A DNA stretch of 64,000 nt from Pomphorhynchus laevis (GCA_012934845.2 WNNJ02000416.1:1-64000); one strand, 5' to 3'. Positions 33,622 to 44,931 are shown, counted from the first letter of the stretch. The notes: a model not told the origin generated them from the letters alone. A program made the numbers and translations.

Positions 33622-36518
33622 TCAGGTGTCGAGAAGGTGTGAACGGAGGAGGTGTTTGAATGTGATAAAGGAGGGAGCGCGGCGGACGTCGAGAGGGAGT
33701 TGATTCCAGGCGAGTGAGGCGGCGACGAGGAAGGATCGGAGACCGTAGTTGTTGGAGTAATTAGGAACGTGGAGTAAGAGGGTATGACAGGAACGAAGCG
33801 ATAGCGAGGTGGGGCGAGTATCGTCTAAGAAAGGAAGGTTGATGAACGATGGGGAACCGACAGCGATGAGACGAAAAGTAACGAGAAGAAGGCGGAGTTT
33901 GATGCGGATGTGGATGGTGGGCCAGGAGAGTTGGGCAAAATATGTGGATGTGTGGTCGAAGCGACGGAGACGAAAGAGCACTCGAACGGAGGTGTTGATT
34001 ATTCGTTGTAGGGGTAGGATGATGGATTTTGGAGAATTGGCGAAAAGGCTAAGGCAGTAATCGATTTTAGGGAAAATAAGTGATGAAAGAAGAGACATAC
34101 AAGAACGGAAGTCGATAAGGGGGCGGATACGGCGGATGTCACGAAGAATTAAGTTAGACGAGCGGACCTTGTCACGGACGAAGGGTTTAAGGGAAAGGTG
34201 ATCATCGAAATGGAAGCCTAAGAAATTGAGATTGTGGACTATAGGGATGATCGATGAGGCAAAAGATACAATGTGAGGAGATATGCTTGGTTTAAGGGGA
34301 AGGATCCACATTATTCTGGACTTTTCGGCGTTTAGAACGAGATGGAGATTGGAGAGACGTTTGTAGATAGAAGAAATACAGTTGGAGGCAGAAATGCCGA
34401 TATCGTGTATGCGATGTGCGGGTGCATGAGCATAGATTAGAATGTCATCGGCGTATTGCATGACGTTAAAGGAGTAAGGTTTGATAAATGGAGAGAGATC
34501 GCCAAGCAAAAGAGAGAAAAGCAGGGGACCTAGGACTGAACCTTGTGGAACCCCGCAAAAAATAGGGATGGGAGGGGAGGATGATGAATTAGAACAGACG
34601 CGAAAGGAACGTTCGGATAGATATGAATCGAACCAAGCTACGGAGGAGGAAGAAAAGCCGTAATCATAACGAAGACGAGAAAGGAGGACGGAGTGGTCGA
34701 CAATGTCGAATGCGGAGGAGAGGTCGAGGGAGATGAGAACACTATATAGAGCCTTGTCTCGAGAAATGAGTAAGTCGTTGTACACTTTTATGCATGCGAT
34801 TTCTGTCGAGTGATTAGAGCGGAAAGCGGATTGGAAAGGAGGGTACAGATTGGATGAGGAGAGATAAGCGTTGATTTGTATTAAGATGAGGCGTTCTAAG
34901 AGCTTTGAAAGAGTAGGGAGTAGTGAAATGGGGCGATAGCTAGAAGGAAGGGAGGGGTCGAGCGATTGTTTCTTAAGGAGGGGACGAACGATTGCGGATT
35001 TCCAGTGTGAAGGAAGATACGACTGCGGATGGACGAGTTAAACAAGGTTGTGAGAAATGGGGATATCGATGAGCATATAGATTTTAATATGTGGGTAGGC
35101 AGGGGATCGGCAGGTGAGGTTTTGTTGGGCAAGGACATGAGGACAGATGATACTTCTGTAGGTGATACAGGGAGAAGATGAAAGAGTTCCGGAAGGATGA
35201 GAGTAGACTGGGCAGAGTGGGATAGGATGGAGACCGGGGTGTGAGAGAGCAGCGTGGATACTTTAGTCTGGAGAAATGACGAATAATCATTAGCATTGAT
35301 GTTGCAAGGCGTAGAGGAACGAGCCAGGATTGAGTTAAAAGTATGCCAGAGAGTCTTAGAGTTGAATGAAGTGATGATTTTATGCTGCCAGAAGGAGTTG
35401 CATTTGGTACGTAGTAGGTTGAGATGAGACCGGCGAAGAGCAAGATAGGAATCACGGAAAGACGGAGTGATCGAGCGGAAATCGCGTCTGAGAGAGCGGT
35501 GATAGACTCGAAAAGCATGGCGGAGTCGACGCTTTGAGAGTAGGCATTGGATGTCAAACCATGGGGCACGGTGCAAGCGACGGTGTGGGTGAGACTTGAA
35601 GGGCAAGAGAATATCGAGAGTGGATGTGAGTTCAGAGTCGAAAAGAAAGGCGAGATCGTGAGCAGATGAATATGTTATTGTGGGTAATCAAAGAGACGAT
35701 TTGAGTAAGGCAAAGCGGAGAAGGGAGAGGTCAAGATTTCTCCAAGGGCGACGTAGGATTGTAGGTGTGTGAGGAGGGGTGTGGTTGCGAGCGAGATCAA
35801 GGGTGATAAGAAAGTGATCGGATAGACCAGGATCAGAGATGGACAGTGAGGTGTGGGCAGCAAAATGATCGGGGACAGCGATGATGTCGAGTGCCCCGCC
35901 AAGTATATGTGTGGGGGCAGTGGAGATTAGTTTGTAATTGTAGTTGGATAGAATGTTGATGAAGCGGATGGAATCTGTGGAAGAGGGGCGGTCTAGGCGG
36001 ATATTGAAGTCGCCTAGAACGAGTGAAGGGATTGAGGACAAAGAACAATGAGAAAGAAGGTCAGCGAGTTCGGTAAAAAATAAGGCTGTAGGAGCTGATT
36101 AACCGGGACGGTATACAATGGCGAGATCTAGAGTGATCGGGTTAGAATAACGACAAGTGAGCAATTCAAAAGAGCAAGGACTGAAAGGGGGATTGATTTT
36201 GCGAAGAGACGCTGGGTGACGCGCGAATGCGACGATGCCGCCATGATTAGAGGATTTAGAAGGGCATGAGCTGAGGGGGCGGGCGGATTCGACTAGGGAG
36301 CAACCGGCAGAGAGCAGACGGCGAATGGAAAGGTCGTCGGAATCTGAGTGCCAGGATTCGGTGAGGCAGAAGAGATCGATGGATTGCTTGGTGAATAGGT
36401 TGAGGATAAGATCGGATTTATTGAGAATAGATCTAGTGTTGAGGAGACCGAGGCGGAAACCGTGTGCTGTGGCGAAAGAGACTAGTGGAGAAGACACATA
36501 GGAGAGATGGAGCGCCAT
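33622..36518 (-). pseudogene. L2-like LINE ORF2 (endonuclease-RT), broken
   Basis: Pieces in order: 36518-36099 (endonuclease start GLLNTRSILNKSDLILNL, FCLTESWHSDSDDLSIRRLL), 36041-35688 (VLGDFNIRLDRPSS, GLSDHFLITLDL), 35606 to about 35020 (APWFDIQCLLSKRRLRHAFR, SLPNKTSPADPLPTHILKS), and 34785-33622 (SLDLSSAFDIVDHSVLLSRL, GVPQGSVLGPLLFSLLLGDL, VMQYADDILIYAH). Breaks: TAA at 36099-36101 where the second copy has TCA; a one-base frameshift near 35690; another near 35020. All catalytic motifs of both domains can be read in the pieces. Confidence 0.5.
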
Positions 36519-37507
36519 TGAATTTTTGGACGGGTGTGGACAACTTGAAAATTTCCGTCTATGTTTCGGATGGCGAGTGATGTTTCGCCGTTTTCCTCGC
36601 GACGGCGTTTTTCGATGCGGGCTGAAGAGATTTGAGCGATTTCGGAAGGGGCGCGATCGGGGAAAATTCGAGTGGTTGAAGATGACATGAGTTTGAATCG
36701 TTGAGAGAGGACAGAAGACGCGTGAGAGCGATGCTTGAAAACAATTTTTAGGAGAGGGGGCTGGGAAGGATTAGATTGAGAAGATTTGTTTAGACGGATG
36801 AATGCGACAGGAGAAATGTCCTTGAAAAAGTATGGTTTATCCGCAGGAACAATAGACGAGATGATGGATCTGAAGGCGGAAACATCGTGGTCCAGACGTG
36901 CTTGTGGAGATAAGGAGTTAGAAGGCGTGATATTAGTAACAATGACGCAACGATCGCGAGAAGCAAAGCGCTTCCGTAAAGGAGGACGACTGACGTGAGT
37001 AGGTGAGATCACGATAGAAGAGCTGGCAGTTGATGATTTGGAGGGATTTGATTTGATGACGGGAGACATAGAGGATAATGATAATAAAGAGGGTGGCAAG
37101 CGATGTGAGGAAAGGTTATGAGTGGAAGGATAGTGGAGGTTGGTGGAGGTGATTTTGATTGATGGATGCAAGTTATTGAGAAACGAGACAGGAAGGACGG
37201 GACGTGGGGTGTCGGGGAGTGAAGATGACATGGAATGGGAAGTGTATATGGTGGCAGGGTCGGTGGGTGGAGAAAGGACATTAGAAACGACGGGGGTAGT
37301 TTGAGTTGACGTGTTGGATGTTGATATGTGCTTATTGGAAAGGTTGCATATTAGTTTGTTGGCACAAAAACCACATACGAAGTCTTCTTTAGCCTTATTC
37401 TTGTCGCAGGTGATTGTTGTCCAGACGCTGCAGTCGTGTATCGAGCACTGTACTTGCAGTTGTCCATAGTTGGTGTCGGTCTTAGTTGTTTTCTTACGTC
37501 CACCCAT
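36482..37507 (-). CDS. L2-like LINE ORF1, intact, with N-terminal Cys motif
   Basis: 341 codons beginning MGGRKKTTKTDTNYG. The N-terminal finger reads VQCSIHDCSVWTTITC, then FVCGFCANKLI (Cys at about 20-53), a PHD- or zinc-finger-like pattern shared with the ORF1s at 59308 and 60248. Middle is Ser/Pro/Thr-rich; RCVIVTNITPSN (about 185-196) to VFKHRSHASSVLSQRF resembles the RRM-like part of LINE ORF1, which binds element RNA. It overlaps the ORF2 start (36518) by 37 nt. Confidence 0.5.
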   Translation of the reverse strand: MGGRKKTTKTDTNYGQLQVQCSIHDCSVWTTITCDKNKAKEDFVCGFCANKLICNLSNKHISTSNTSTQTTPVVSNVLSPPTDPATIYTSHSMSSSLPDTPRPVLPVSFLNNLHPSIKITSTNLHYPSTHNLSSHRLPPSLLSLSSMSPVIKSNPSKSSTASSSIVISPTHVSRPPLRKRFASRDRCVIVTNITPSNSLSPQARLDHDVSAFRSIISSIVPADKPYFFKDISPVAFIRLNKSSQSNPSQPPLLKIVFKHRSHASSVLSQRFKLMSSSTTRIFPDRAPSEIAQISSARIEKRRREENGETSLAIRNIDGNFQVVHTRPKIQWRSISPMCLLH

Positions 37508-37512
37508 AAACG

Positions 37513-37640
37513 ATGGTTGCCGTCGATTGTTGTCGTCGATTATTTTCGTCGATTCTTGTCGTCGATGGTTGTCGTTGATCGTTGTCGTCGATGGTTGTCG
37601 TCGATGGTTGTCGTAGTGCGTCGATGGTTGTCCTTGTGCG
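37513..37640. repeat. Minisatellite in the 5' UTR of the L2-like LINE
   Basis: About eight imperfect copies of GATGGTTGTCGTC-like 12-13-mers, on the plus strand. Such 5'-UTR repeats can vary between LINE copies and may carry promoter activity; the latter is inference. Confidence 0.5.
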
Positions 37641-37718
37641 TTAAAACTGTTAAATTTGCTGGATTGATTGTATGTTATTTTATCTCAAATGTATTTACTT
37701 TAGATCTCAAACTTTTTT

Positions 37719-38640
37719 AAGAAGAGAGAAATGTATAGGGCCTAATACGGAGCCTTGTGGAACACCGGACGGAATGGACAAAGGATGGGAGAGATAAGAG
37801 TTAGAATATACGCGAAATGTACGGTTTGACAGATATGAAGAAAACCATGATACAGTGGGTAAAGAGAAGCCATAATCATGACAAAGGCGATGGAGAAGAA
37901 TCGAGTGATCGACGATGTCAAAAGCAGATGATAGATCAAGAGAAACTATGACACTACATAATTTATGATCGCGCGATATGAGTAAGTCGTTATAAACTTT
38001 AAGACATGCAATTTCGGTAGAGTAATTAGAGCGAAAAGCGGCTTGGAAGGGAGGAAATAAGTTAGAGGAATAGAGATATGTATTAACTTGCTTAAGAACG
38101 AGACGCTCAAGGAGTTTAGAGAGGGTTGGGAGAAGTGAAATAGGACGGTACGAAGATGGTAGTGAGGAGTCGAGAGATTGCTTTTTGATGAGAGGACGAA
38201 CAGTGGCGCATTTCCAGATGGAAGAAAATGTACGGCTACGGATGGACGAGTTGAACAATGTGGTTAGGAAGGGTAAGATAAAGGAGCAGATATTTTTAAG
38301 CAAGTGAGTTGGAATTGGGTCAGAAGGAGAGGTTTTATTAGGTAATGACAGCAGAACCGAAGAAACTTCATCAGACGAAATGGGAAGTAGGTGGAATAGT
38401 TCTGGGAGGGAAGTATTTAAAGATAAGAGTGGGTACAAGGGGGCTATGGGTAGTAGGGAAAGTAAATTAGATAACTTAGTTTGAAGATAAGAAGAAAATT
38501 CATCAGGATTTATATTACAAGGGGATGATGTCATCAGGATTTATATTACAAGGGGATGATGATCGTGAAAAAATTGAGTTTAAGATTTTCCAATGAGATT
38601 TAGAGTTGGAAGATGACTCGAGAATAGCTATCCTCTTAGT
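37719..38640 (-). mobile_element. Older L2-like LINE relic, 5' half
   Basis: ORF 38534-37707 reads SLPNKTSPSDPIPTHLLKNI, SSYRPISLLPTLSKLLERLV, FPPFQAAFRSNYSTEIACLK, VSLDLSSAFDIVDHSILLHR and GVPQGSVLGPIHFSLL, where the younger LINE interrupts it. It continues at 33540. A 30-bp tandem duplication (ATCAGGATTTATATTACAAG repeated) lies at 38501-38561, and the element is 5'-truncated near 38640. Confidence 0.5.
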
Positions 38641-38890
38641 TACCTGCTAAGCCTTCGAGAATCGCCTGGCTTGTACGGTCACCCATGATTTTGCAAATCC
38701 ATCGAATCCAGCACATTCATACATTCCGCCTGTCTAAGCTTGTTGTTAGACTTTGGATCATACTTCTGCCGTCAACATTCTGCTCATCTACTGTAAACAA
38801 GTTTAATAAGTGCCTAGATATAGACCCTTTTATGATTATTAGACGATATATTAGATTAATGCGTTGTTAATGCTTTATTAATGTTTTAAT
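38641..38890 (+). mobile_element. CR1-like LINE 3'-end fragment
   Basis: The plus frame LVVRLWIILLPSTFCSSTVN then KFNKCLDID resembles the C-terminal RVVKxWNxLPxxVVxAxSVNxFK end of LINE ORF2. Very short. Confidence 0.5.
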
Positions 38891-39639
38891 TGCATGTGAT
38901 CCCACCTATTAACGAGTTTTTCGCTTAACTGGTGGTTACGGAATAATAATCCATAGCAAACTACTAATTAGGAATCCAGCCCTAACTAGTTTAGTTTATA
39001 TTACAAAGGGAGAAAGCGAAATAATGATTTTAAGAATACCTTTTTGTTTGCTATTATTATGTAAAAATATAATAAATATAAAATTGTACACAATATAATA
39101 ATGCAAAAATGTATATAATTGTAATTATATAATAATACAATAATACAATTATATAATTATTTACATAATTGTTATATAATTATGTAAGCATATATACATA
39201 CGATATTTAAAAATAAGTAAGATCGTCAATAGGCAAGACACCAAAATAAGATCGTCAACAGTTTCTAGTGTATTCGTAAGTCCCCATTGCTATGGGGACT
39301 ATATTTTCTTGTACAAGAAAATTTTATAGTTGATTATATTCAATTAACTGGTCGCTATAAACATAAGATTACCATAAAAGCCATAATGTACAACATGGGT
39401 TACTGGATGAAGTATATTTTAATACGTATCGATGTCAGCTTAAAACTAAGAAGAGTGCAAAGCCAACGAAACAATAATGTATAATCTTATAAACGCCAAA
39501 TAAGTTGCACGAAAGTTATCCATGTCCACTTGACTAACTGATCATCTTACTATCCTTAGCATGGGAAACATTTAATGCGTCGCTCGAATAACAATGTTGC
39601 CTACTGAGATCAATTAAATAATTCAAATTTAATAGATTA
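38891..39639. other. AT-rich sequence
   Basis: TA-rich runs at 39060-39200; no gene. The 65-codon ORF at 39287 has no recognised family. Confidence 0.5.
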
Positions 39640-39755
39640 CCCTAAAAATCACAAGAAACATGAATAAAAATGTTCCACTTTTCGTCTATTCAGCGAGGAT
39701 AAAAGGCATTAATTTTGGAAAACTCTGTATAAAAATACATGTTCTAATCCAATAT
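39640..39755 (-). repeat. Dispersed repeat copy (pairs with 28336-28450)
   Basis: Reverse complement reads GAACATGTATTTTTATACAG, then AGTTTTCCAAAATTAATGCC, closely following 28346-28400. Confidence 0.5.
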
Positions 39756-39770
39756 TTTTTTAAGAAAAAA

Positions 39771-39941
39771 ATAATTATTGGAGCTGGATCAGAGGAAATA
39801 CGTAATTATTTTTGAAATTTCGCTAACTTCTGTTACAATCTTTGGAAAATTCCATAAAAATTTGAAGATGCTAACAGTAGTTAGCGAAATATCAAAAAAA
39901 CTATTACGTCTTTCCTTTGATCCAGCTCCAACAATTATTTA
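39771..39941. repeat. Fold-back (MITE-like) element, about 70-bp arms
   Basis: Left arm AATTATTGGAGCTGGATCAG, GAAATACGTAATTATTTT, TTTCGCTAACTTCTGTTA is mirrored on the right by TAACAGTAGTTAGCGAAAT, AAAAACTATTACGTCTTTCC, TTTGATCCAGCTCCAACAAT. About 85-90% match between arms with a roughly 35-bp centre. No coding; a non-autonomous DNA transposon relic is the likely explanation. Confidence 0.5.
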
Positions 39942-40304
39942 TCAATAATTGATCAGTCAACTTTTTAAAATTTATTTAAGCATTTGAGTTCGGTAGTTGT
40001 ATTTTACAAAGTTTTATCGTATATAAAACTTTGTAAAGTTTAACTCACAGAACTCTAATGATCTTCTTCCTGACAATTCTGTTGATGTTTTAGACAAAGG
40101 AAATAATGCTGAGATTAGCAAACGGGATGAACTGGTTTTTCAATTAGTAAGTATTTAAATTATAAACTGAGAAAGCCTGTAATTTCATGCGATGAAAGTG
40201 ATGATGACGCGGGCAATTCCTCAGACAGAACAGCCAATATAAGAAAAGTAAGGTATCGGAATTACGACAGAATTATGAATGCTATTTTGAGTGAAATTGA
40301 ATAG

Positions 40305-40619
40305 TTGTGTATGAGTAATACCCAGGTAAGAGTTGATGAAGACGTTTATCGCTTGCGTGCAGTATTTACTAGACTTCTGAGAGTAGATGATAAGAATGTA
40401 GTGATGAAGCTGCAAGTTAGGAGTTTAATTCGTCTTGGAAAGCGTACAACACAGAAACCTCGCATATTGAAGGTCGTTTTGAGTACTGGTGACCACGCTA
40501 AGATGTTGCTTCGTCGTGGTTACCTCTTAAAATATTCTACTACAAGAATACTGAGAGTACAAAGAAGATTCGTATCTTCTTTGCTACTACAAGCAAAGAA
40601 GATACGAATCTATACATAA
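40305..40619 (+). pseudogene. LINE ORF1 fragment
   Basis: 104 codons; RSLIRLGKRTTQKPRILKVV then LSTGDHAKMLLRRGYLLKYS match the RRM-like middle of CR1-type ORF1. A perfect palindrome (40566-40611) ends the frame just before the conserved C-terminal block. Confidence 0.5.
40566..40611. repeat. Perfect palindrome, 20-bp arms, 6-nt centre
   Basis: The arm AGATTCGTATCTTCTTTGCT is followed by ACTACA and its exact reverse complement. It lies in the coding part of the LINE ORF1 fragment, where relatives have no such palindrome, so it arose after insertion. Confidence 0.5.
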
Positions 40620-41540
40620 GAAATTTTCAAGTAGTTCGGAGGACACCATTAATACGTTGGACCCCGCTTCTCCTAAATAAGAGAACAGCTTCCATTCTCC
40701 ATCAACTAATATTTCGGCTATTTATTCATTAAAATAGTATCCAATTCACAATATAACTCAGAATCTCGTTAAGCCAATCAGTGCATCTGAAGTATTGCAC
40801 TTAATCCCAAAACTTGACCGGTTTGGCTCTCCTGGCCCAGATGGTATTTCACCTTACCTAATTATTGCCATTAGACCTACCGTAAAAAGTGTCTGAGCTC
40901 ATATATTTTCCTATAGCCGGACCAATTCGTAGATTCCTGCAACATGGAAGTCTTCTATTGTAGTGTCAATCCCTAAAGCCAGTGATTTCTTGTTCAGATT
41001 CTCGCCCTATCAGTTTGGCCAGTGTGCTCTCTAATTAACAGAGACCTCTTCCGATGTGATGATGGTCTCCAAGAGCTTCGGAAACTTAAAAGCCAAGCAG
41101 ATGCTGGTCCAGATGGCTTACCGCCAGTATATTTGCGCGACATCGCTGACATAATATGCCATCCGCTTTACAATATTTTCTCTGCATATGTTGCTTTTGG
41201 CGTTGCTTCTTCTGATTGGCAGAAGTCCATTATCTGTCCTATTTATAAGAAAGGGGATGGTTTGTCCATTGACAATTATAGGCCTATTAGTCTAACTTGC
41301 GTGTGTTGTCGTTCGCTATAGAGATTGATTAAGCGACGAATAATAGAATTTCTAGATAGATTTCAAATTTTGAACCCAGCACAGCATGGCTTCCGAAAAG
41401 GTTATTCCACGACTACTAATCTTGTACATGCACGTGGAAATTGGTATCACTATTATGATCAAGGTATACAAGTTTAAGTCATTTTATTTGATTTCTCAAA
41501 AGCGTTCGACTCAGTTAATCACACGCGTCTTATTGAGAAG

Positions 41541-42651
41541 TTGGAGCACATTCATCTTGATAAGAGAATCATAAACTGGATTCGTGTATTCCTTTCCAAC
41601 CGACAAAGTGTCGTACGAGTAAGTGAGTCGCTGTCGAGTCCATTTCCAGTGTTGTTAGGTGTTCCACAGGGAAGTGTATTGGGTCCCATCTTATTCAGTC
41701 TTTATATCAACGATTTGATACCAAATATCAGTTCATTCAGTTTATTATATGCAGATGATCTTAAAATTTTGGCGACCTATTATTTCCGATCTTGATAAAC
41801 AGCATTTACAAAGCGACGTCGACGTAATATCCACTTGGTCTAAACGAAATCACTTGAGTATCAATTTCGCTAAATGTACATGTATGCGTATATCACAAAG
41901 ATCATGTGATCATCTTAGAGGTGAGTCCCAGTTTGGTTCAATTATGAAGTATTGTTCAATTATATAGTATATTGAAGTATTGTTCAATTATATAGTATAT
42001 TGAAGTATTGTTCAATTATAAGTTCAATTATGAAGCAGTATCGAAAGAACCTTCTCATATAAAGATTTGGGAGTTTGGGTTTGTGCTGACTTATCCACTC
42101 GAAAGCATTCAGACTACGTGTGTTGCATCACAAAACGCTTAATAGGACATACTCTTCGAGCTCTGATAGGCATATATCCGTTATGTTACCATACCTTAGC
42201 AAATGAGTTTTTCTTGAGCCATATCTTATACACATCGCCAGCTTGTTATCCCGACACTACTTATGAGCGTCGTGCATTGGAGAAAGTGTTCAGATCAACA
42301 ACTAAATTAGTCTCAGGGCTGCATATTTTTGGCTACGGGAAACGCCTCCAGATATTAAATATGCCTTGTCTGCGATATATCCGTGACAAGCGAGATTTCT
42401 CTCTTGTTTGGAAAATTCTGCACACTAAAGATCATCCACTGTCACATCTACTGCAACTAAGAGGTCAACCTTCTCTTCGCGGACACCCCCTGATGCTGAA
42501 AACACAAAGGTACATGCATGCAGTTTCCTGCTTTGCCAAACGAGTCGTACGATCTTGGAATTCGCTTCAGAGTGCGACCGTTTTGTCGTCTACTGCTTCA
42601 AGTTTTTGCGCCCTACTGGATGATGATCCTTCCTTCTCAAGACAACGGTAG
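41541..42651 (+). pseudogene. LINE ORF2 fragment, RT core to C-terminus
   Basis: Pieces 41541-41795 (motif B and YADD) and 42067-42651 (C-terminal part: VFRSTTKLVSGLHIFGYGKR, RDKRDFSLVWKILH). Between them at 41939-42033 a 29-bp unit (TTGAAGTATTGTTCAATTAT...) is tandemly repeated nearly three times and destroys the frame. Confidence 0.5.
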
Positions 42652-42777
42652 GATTTTCAGTAGTTCATCTGATGAGGGAGGGACAAATCGACTCTTATTC
42701 TTTTTATTTTTGTTATTTCTTGTGAAGCAACTTGTAAAAATCCTCGGCTCAATTTGTTGTCAATTAATAATAAATAA

Positions 42778-44185
42778 CTAGAACGACTTATTGATAAAAG
42801 GCTACTTGAGTATCTAAACTTTAACCGCATTTTTACAGATTATCAACACGGATTCAGACAAGGTCGCTTATGCCTATCTAACTTGCTTACAGCAAGAAAG
42901 TTAGATGGAAGCACTAAGCTCAGGACTTTATCTCGACGTCGTATTTCTAGATTTTTCGAAAACCTTTGATCGTGTTCCACATAAAGGTATTGTGTCACTC
43001 TTAATTCACTACGGCGTCCCTCGTGTAATCTGCTCTTGGATTGAAAATTTTCTTTCATTGCGTACGTTTAAGGTAAGAGTTGGTGAGTCTTTATCTGCAG
43101 AAAGAAGTATGTCAACATGTGTCGCTCAGGGTTCTGCACTAGGTCCCCTATTAATCAGCATGTTCCTTAACGATTTACTCTTACGTTTTGAGAACACTCC
43201 TTTGACATTCGCTGATGATCTTAAAATTTGGACTGATATACGAGATATTGATGACTGTAATTCTTTACAGGCAGACTTGGATTGAGTTCATGATTGCTGC
43301 TGCTCTACTGGATTACATCTTAGAATGATAAGTGTATATTTATGAGGATGGATAAAAAATCCAGTAATTCTACATATCATATTGGCGATGTTCTTCTCAT
43401 CAAGTATCACATCATAGGGATTTAGGAATTATCGTGCAGGCATCTTTAAAAATTAAACTTAATAGTGAAAGAGCAATTAAGAGCGCTACTCGTGCACTAT
43501 ATATTGTAAAAAACTTATTCCTTAAGATCCCCATAAATGTCTTTAGAAATTTGTTTAGCACGTTAGTACGTCCACATTTAAAGTATTATGCAATTCTGGC
43601 TTCTTTTCCGGTCACCAAACAAGAAAAAGGACATATATAGAGTCAGTACTAAGGCGAGGTTCTCGTTTATGTTCAAATGCGAGATTGGATTATGCATCTC
43701 GATTAGATTTGCTAAGAATTCAGGATTTTTGTCAATTCATGATTTTTGAATTCATGATTTAAAATCAATTCATGATTTTTGTTTATTGACTTGATAGGAA
43801 TGTATGTGCTTGTACACCGGTTGTACAGTTATCCGAGTGATTCGATCACATTACGTTAATCGATTTGGAGAGGGCATAGCAAAACTGTCTATAAAACAAG
43901 ACATTGTTGATTTCTGAAATGCTGGAGACTGTCGCACATGGCACTTAATACGTGGAATTCTCTACATGAGGAAATTGCTGCAGCACAGTCTGAATTTGTT
44001 CAAAAATTATTAAACACATGGATGATAGCGAAGACAATAAACGATTAATGAACATATTTGCAGTGATTTGTTCTTTTTTTGCTTGCTGATTTCCTTTTAT
44101 CTGTTTCTATATTTTCTTTTTTCTTCCAAATTGTGATGAGGCAAAATAATCTTATGGTTAAGCCTTCTAAAAGATATTAATTAAT
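42778..44185 (+). mobile_element. CR1-like LINE relic, RT to 3' end
   Basis: Starts inside the RT (DYQHGFRQGRLCLSNLLTAR near 42836-42900), ORF 42905-43285 reads VVFLDFSKTFDRVPHKGIVS, AQGSALGPLLISMFLNDLLL and TFADDLKIW (YADD changed to FADD). ORF 43434-43640 carries the thumb block. C-terminal WNSLHEEIAAAQ can be read near 43955. Many breaks. Its 5' edge directly abuts the 3' tail of the previous LINE. Confidence 0.5.
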
Positions 44186-44192
44186 AATAAAA

Positions 44193-44372
44193 GACAGCCG
44201 TTTTTTACTGTCTATAAGCGCGTACTTGTTTTAATTAGTGCGTTTGAATAACCACTCGATTTGGAAATGTAGGCTATTTAAAAACAATAGCTTTTATGCT
44301 TGTTTTGGCTATTAAACTTGGTATGTATGCTTAGCTAAATGGTCTTTTTGTTAATGAACAATGAATTTTTTT
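44193..44372 (-). repeat. Dispersed repeat copy (pairs with 28086-28258)
   Basis: Reverse complement contains ACATACATACCAAGTTTAAT and AGCCAAAACAAGCATAAAAG exactly as at 28120-28160, ending with ACTGTCTATAAGCGCG / CGCTTATTCATAGACAGT. Confidence 0.5.
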
Positions 44373-44931
44373 TATCGATTTATTCATATTTAATGGCCAT
44401 TCACTATATTTATGTCATCACAAAGTGATTTGTACTAGAACTGTAATTTCTACAAAGCATCATTAATTATACGAACAATCTGTGATGGAGAGTCTGATCA
44501 AATACAACGGAAAAATTCAAATTAGACGCAAATAGCTAATCTGATTTGCTTTACTTGATGCGATAAATAAAACATAAAACCCATATTATTAATTACTTTT
44601 CAATGATTTGACTTTGAGCTGGGTTTGTGATGTTTCAAAACCATAGTAAATATGTGGTTTAGAATATTAGAACCTAAGCATATTAGACTCCTAACCACAA
44701 TTTCACGTAGAAATTTAAACGAAACAAAAGACTTAAAAAATTTAAACAAAAACAAAAAATTTGATAAACAGAAAAAAATTTAAGAACATTAATACACAAA
44801 GATAAAATACACAGAAACACATTTTTCGTATTGGTGTTTAAAGCAGTCCGTTTTTGGCACTGGTGTTTAAAGCAGTAATCACTAATTCAGAGATAGCAGA
44901 TATGCATTCAATCACAGGAACAAATGCCATA
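44373..44931. other. AT-rich sequence
   Basis: No gene or classified repeat. A short duplication (GTGTTTAAAGCAGT twice) at 44835-44880. Confidence 0.5.

Larger units (their letters stand above)
33546..37718 (-). mobile_element. Full-length L2-like LINE, broken ORF2, nested in an older relative
   Basis: Flanked by AAGAA at 33541-33545 and 37719-37723. On the minus strand: 5' UTR with a 12-13-bp minisatellite (37513-37640), ORF1 (37507-36482), ORF2 (36518-33622) in at least three frames, and 3' UTR ending in AAATAAATCC. It sits exactly between FSLL and LGDL of the RT of the older element. Purine-rich on the plus strand and clearly richer in G+C than the flanks, unlike the surrounding AT-rich DNA. 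Confidence 0.5.
40050..42776 (+). mobile_element. CR1-like LINE relic, mosaic
   Basis: ORF1 traces at 40050-40690, ending NLYIRNFQVVRRTPLIRW as in the intact LINE. 40740-41028 is the RT start of a different LINE (SASEVLHLIPKLDRFGSPG, PATWKSSIVVSIPKASD). From 41030 a CR1-like RT begins: LKSQADAGPDGLPPVYLRDI, NYRPISLTCVCCRSL, GVPQGSVLGPILFSLYINDL, LLYADDLKI. C-terminal RHSDYVCCITKRLIGHT-like and HAVSCFAKRVVRSWNSLQ follow to 42651. The endonuclease domain is absent. Stops at 41320 and 41475 and frameshifts near 41770 and 41980 break it. Confidence 0.5.

Noticed and set aside
33176-37281. Plus-strand Arg/Glu-rich ORFs over the L2-like LINE
   Set aside because: Shadows of the minus-strand ORF1 and ORF2; they have no family features.
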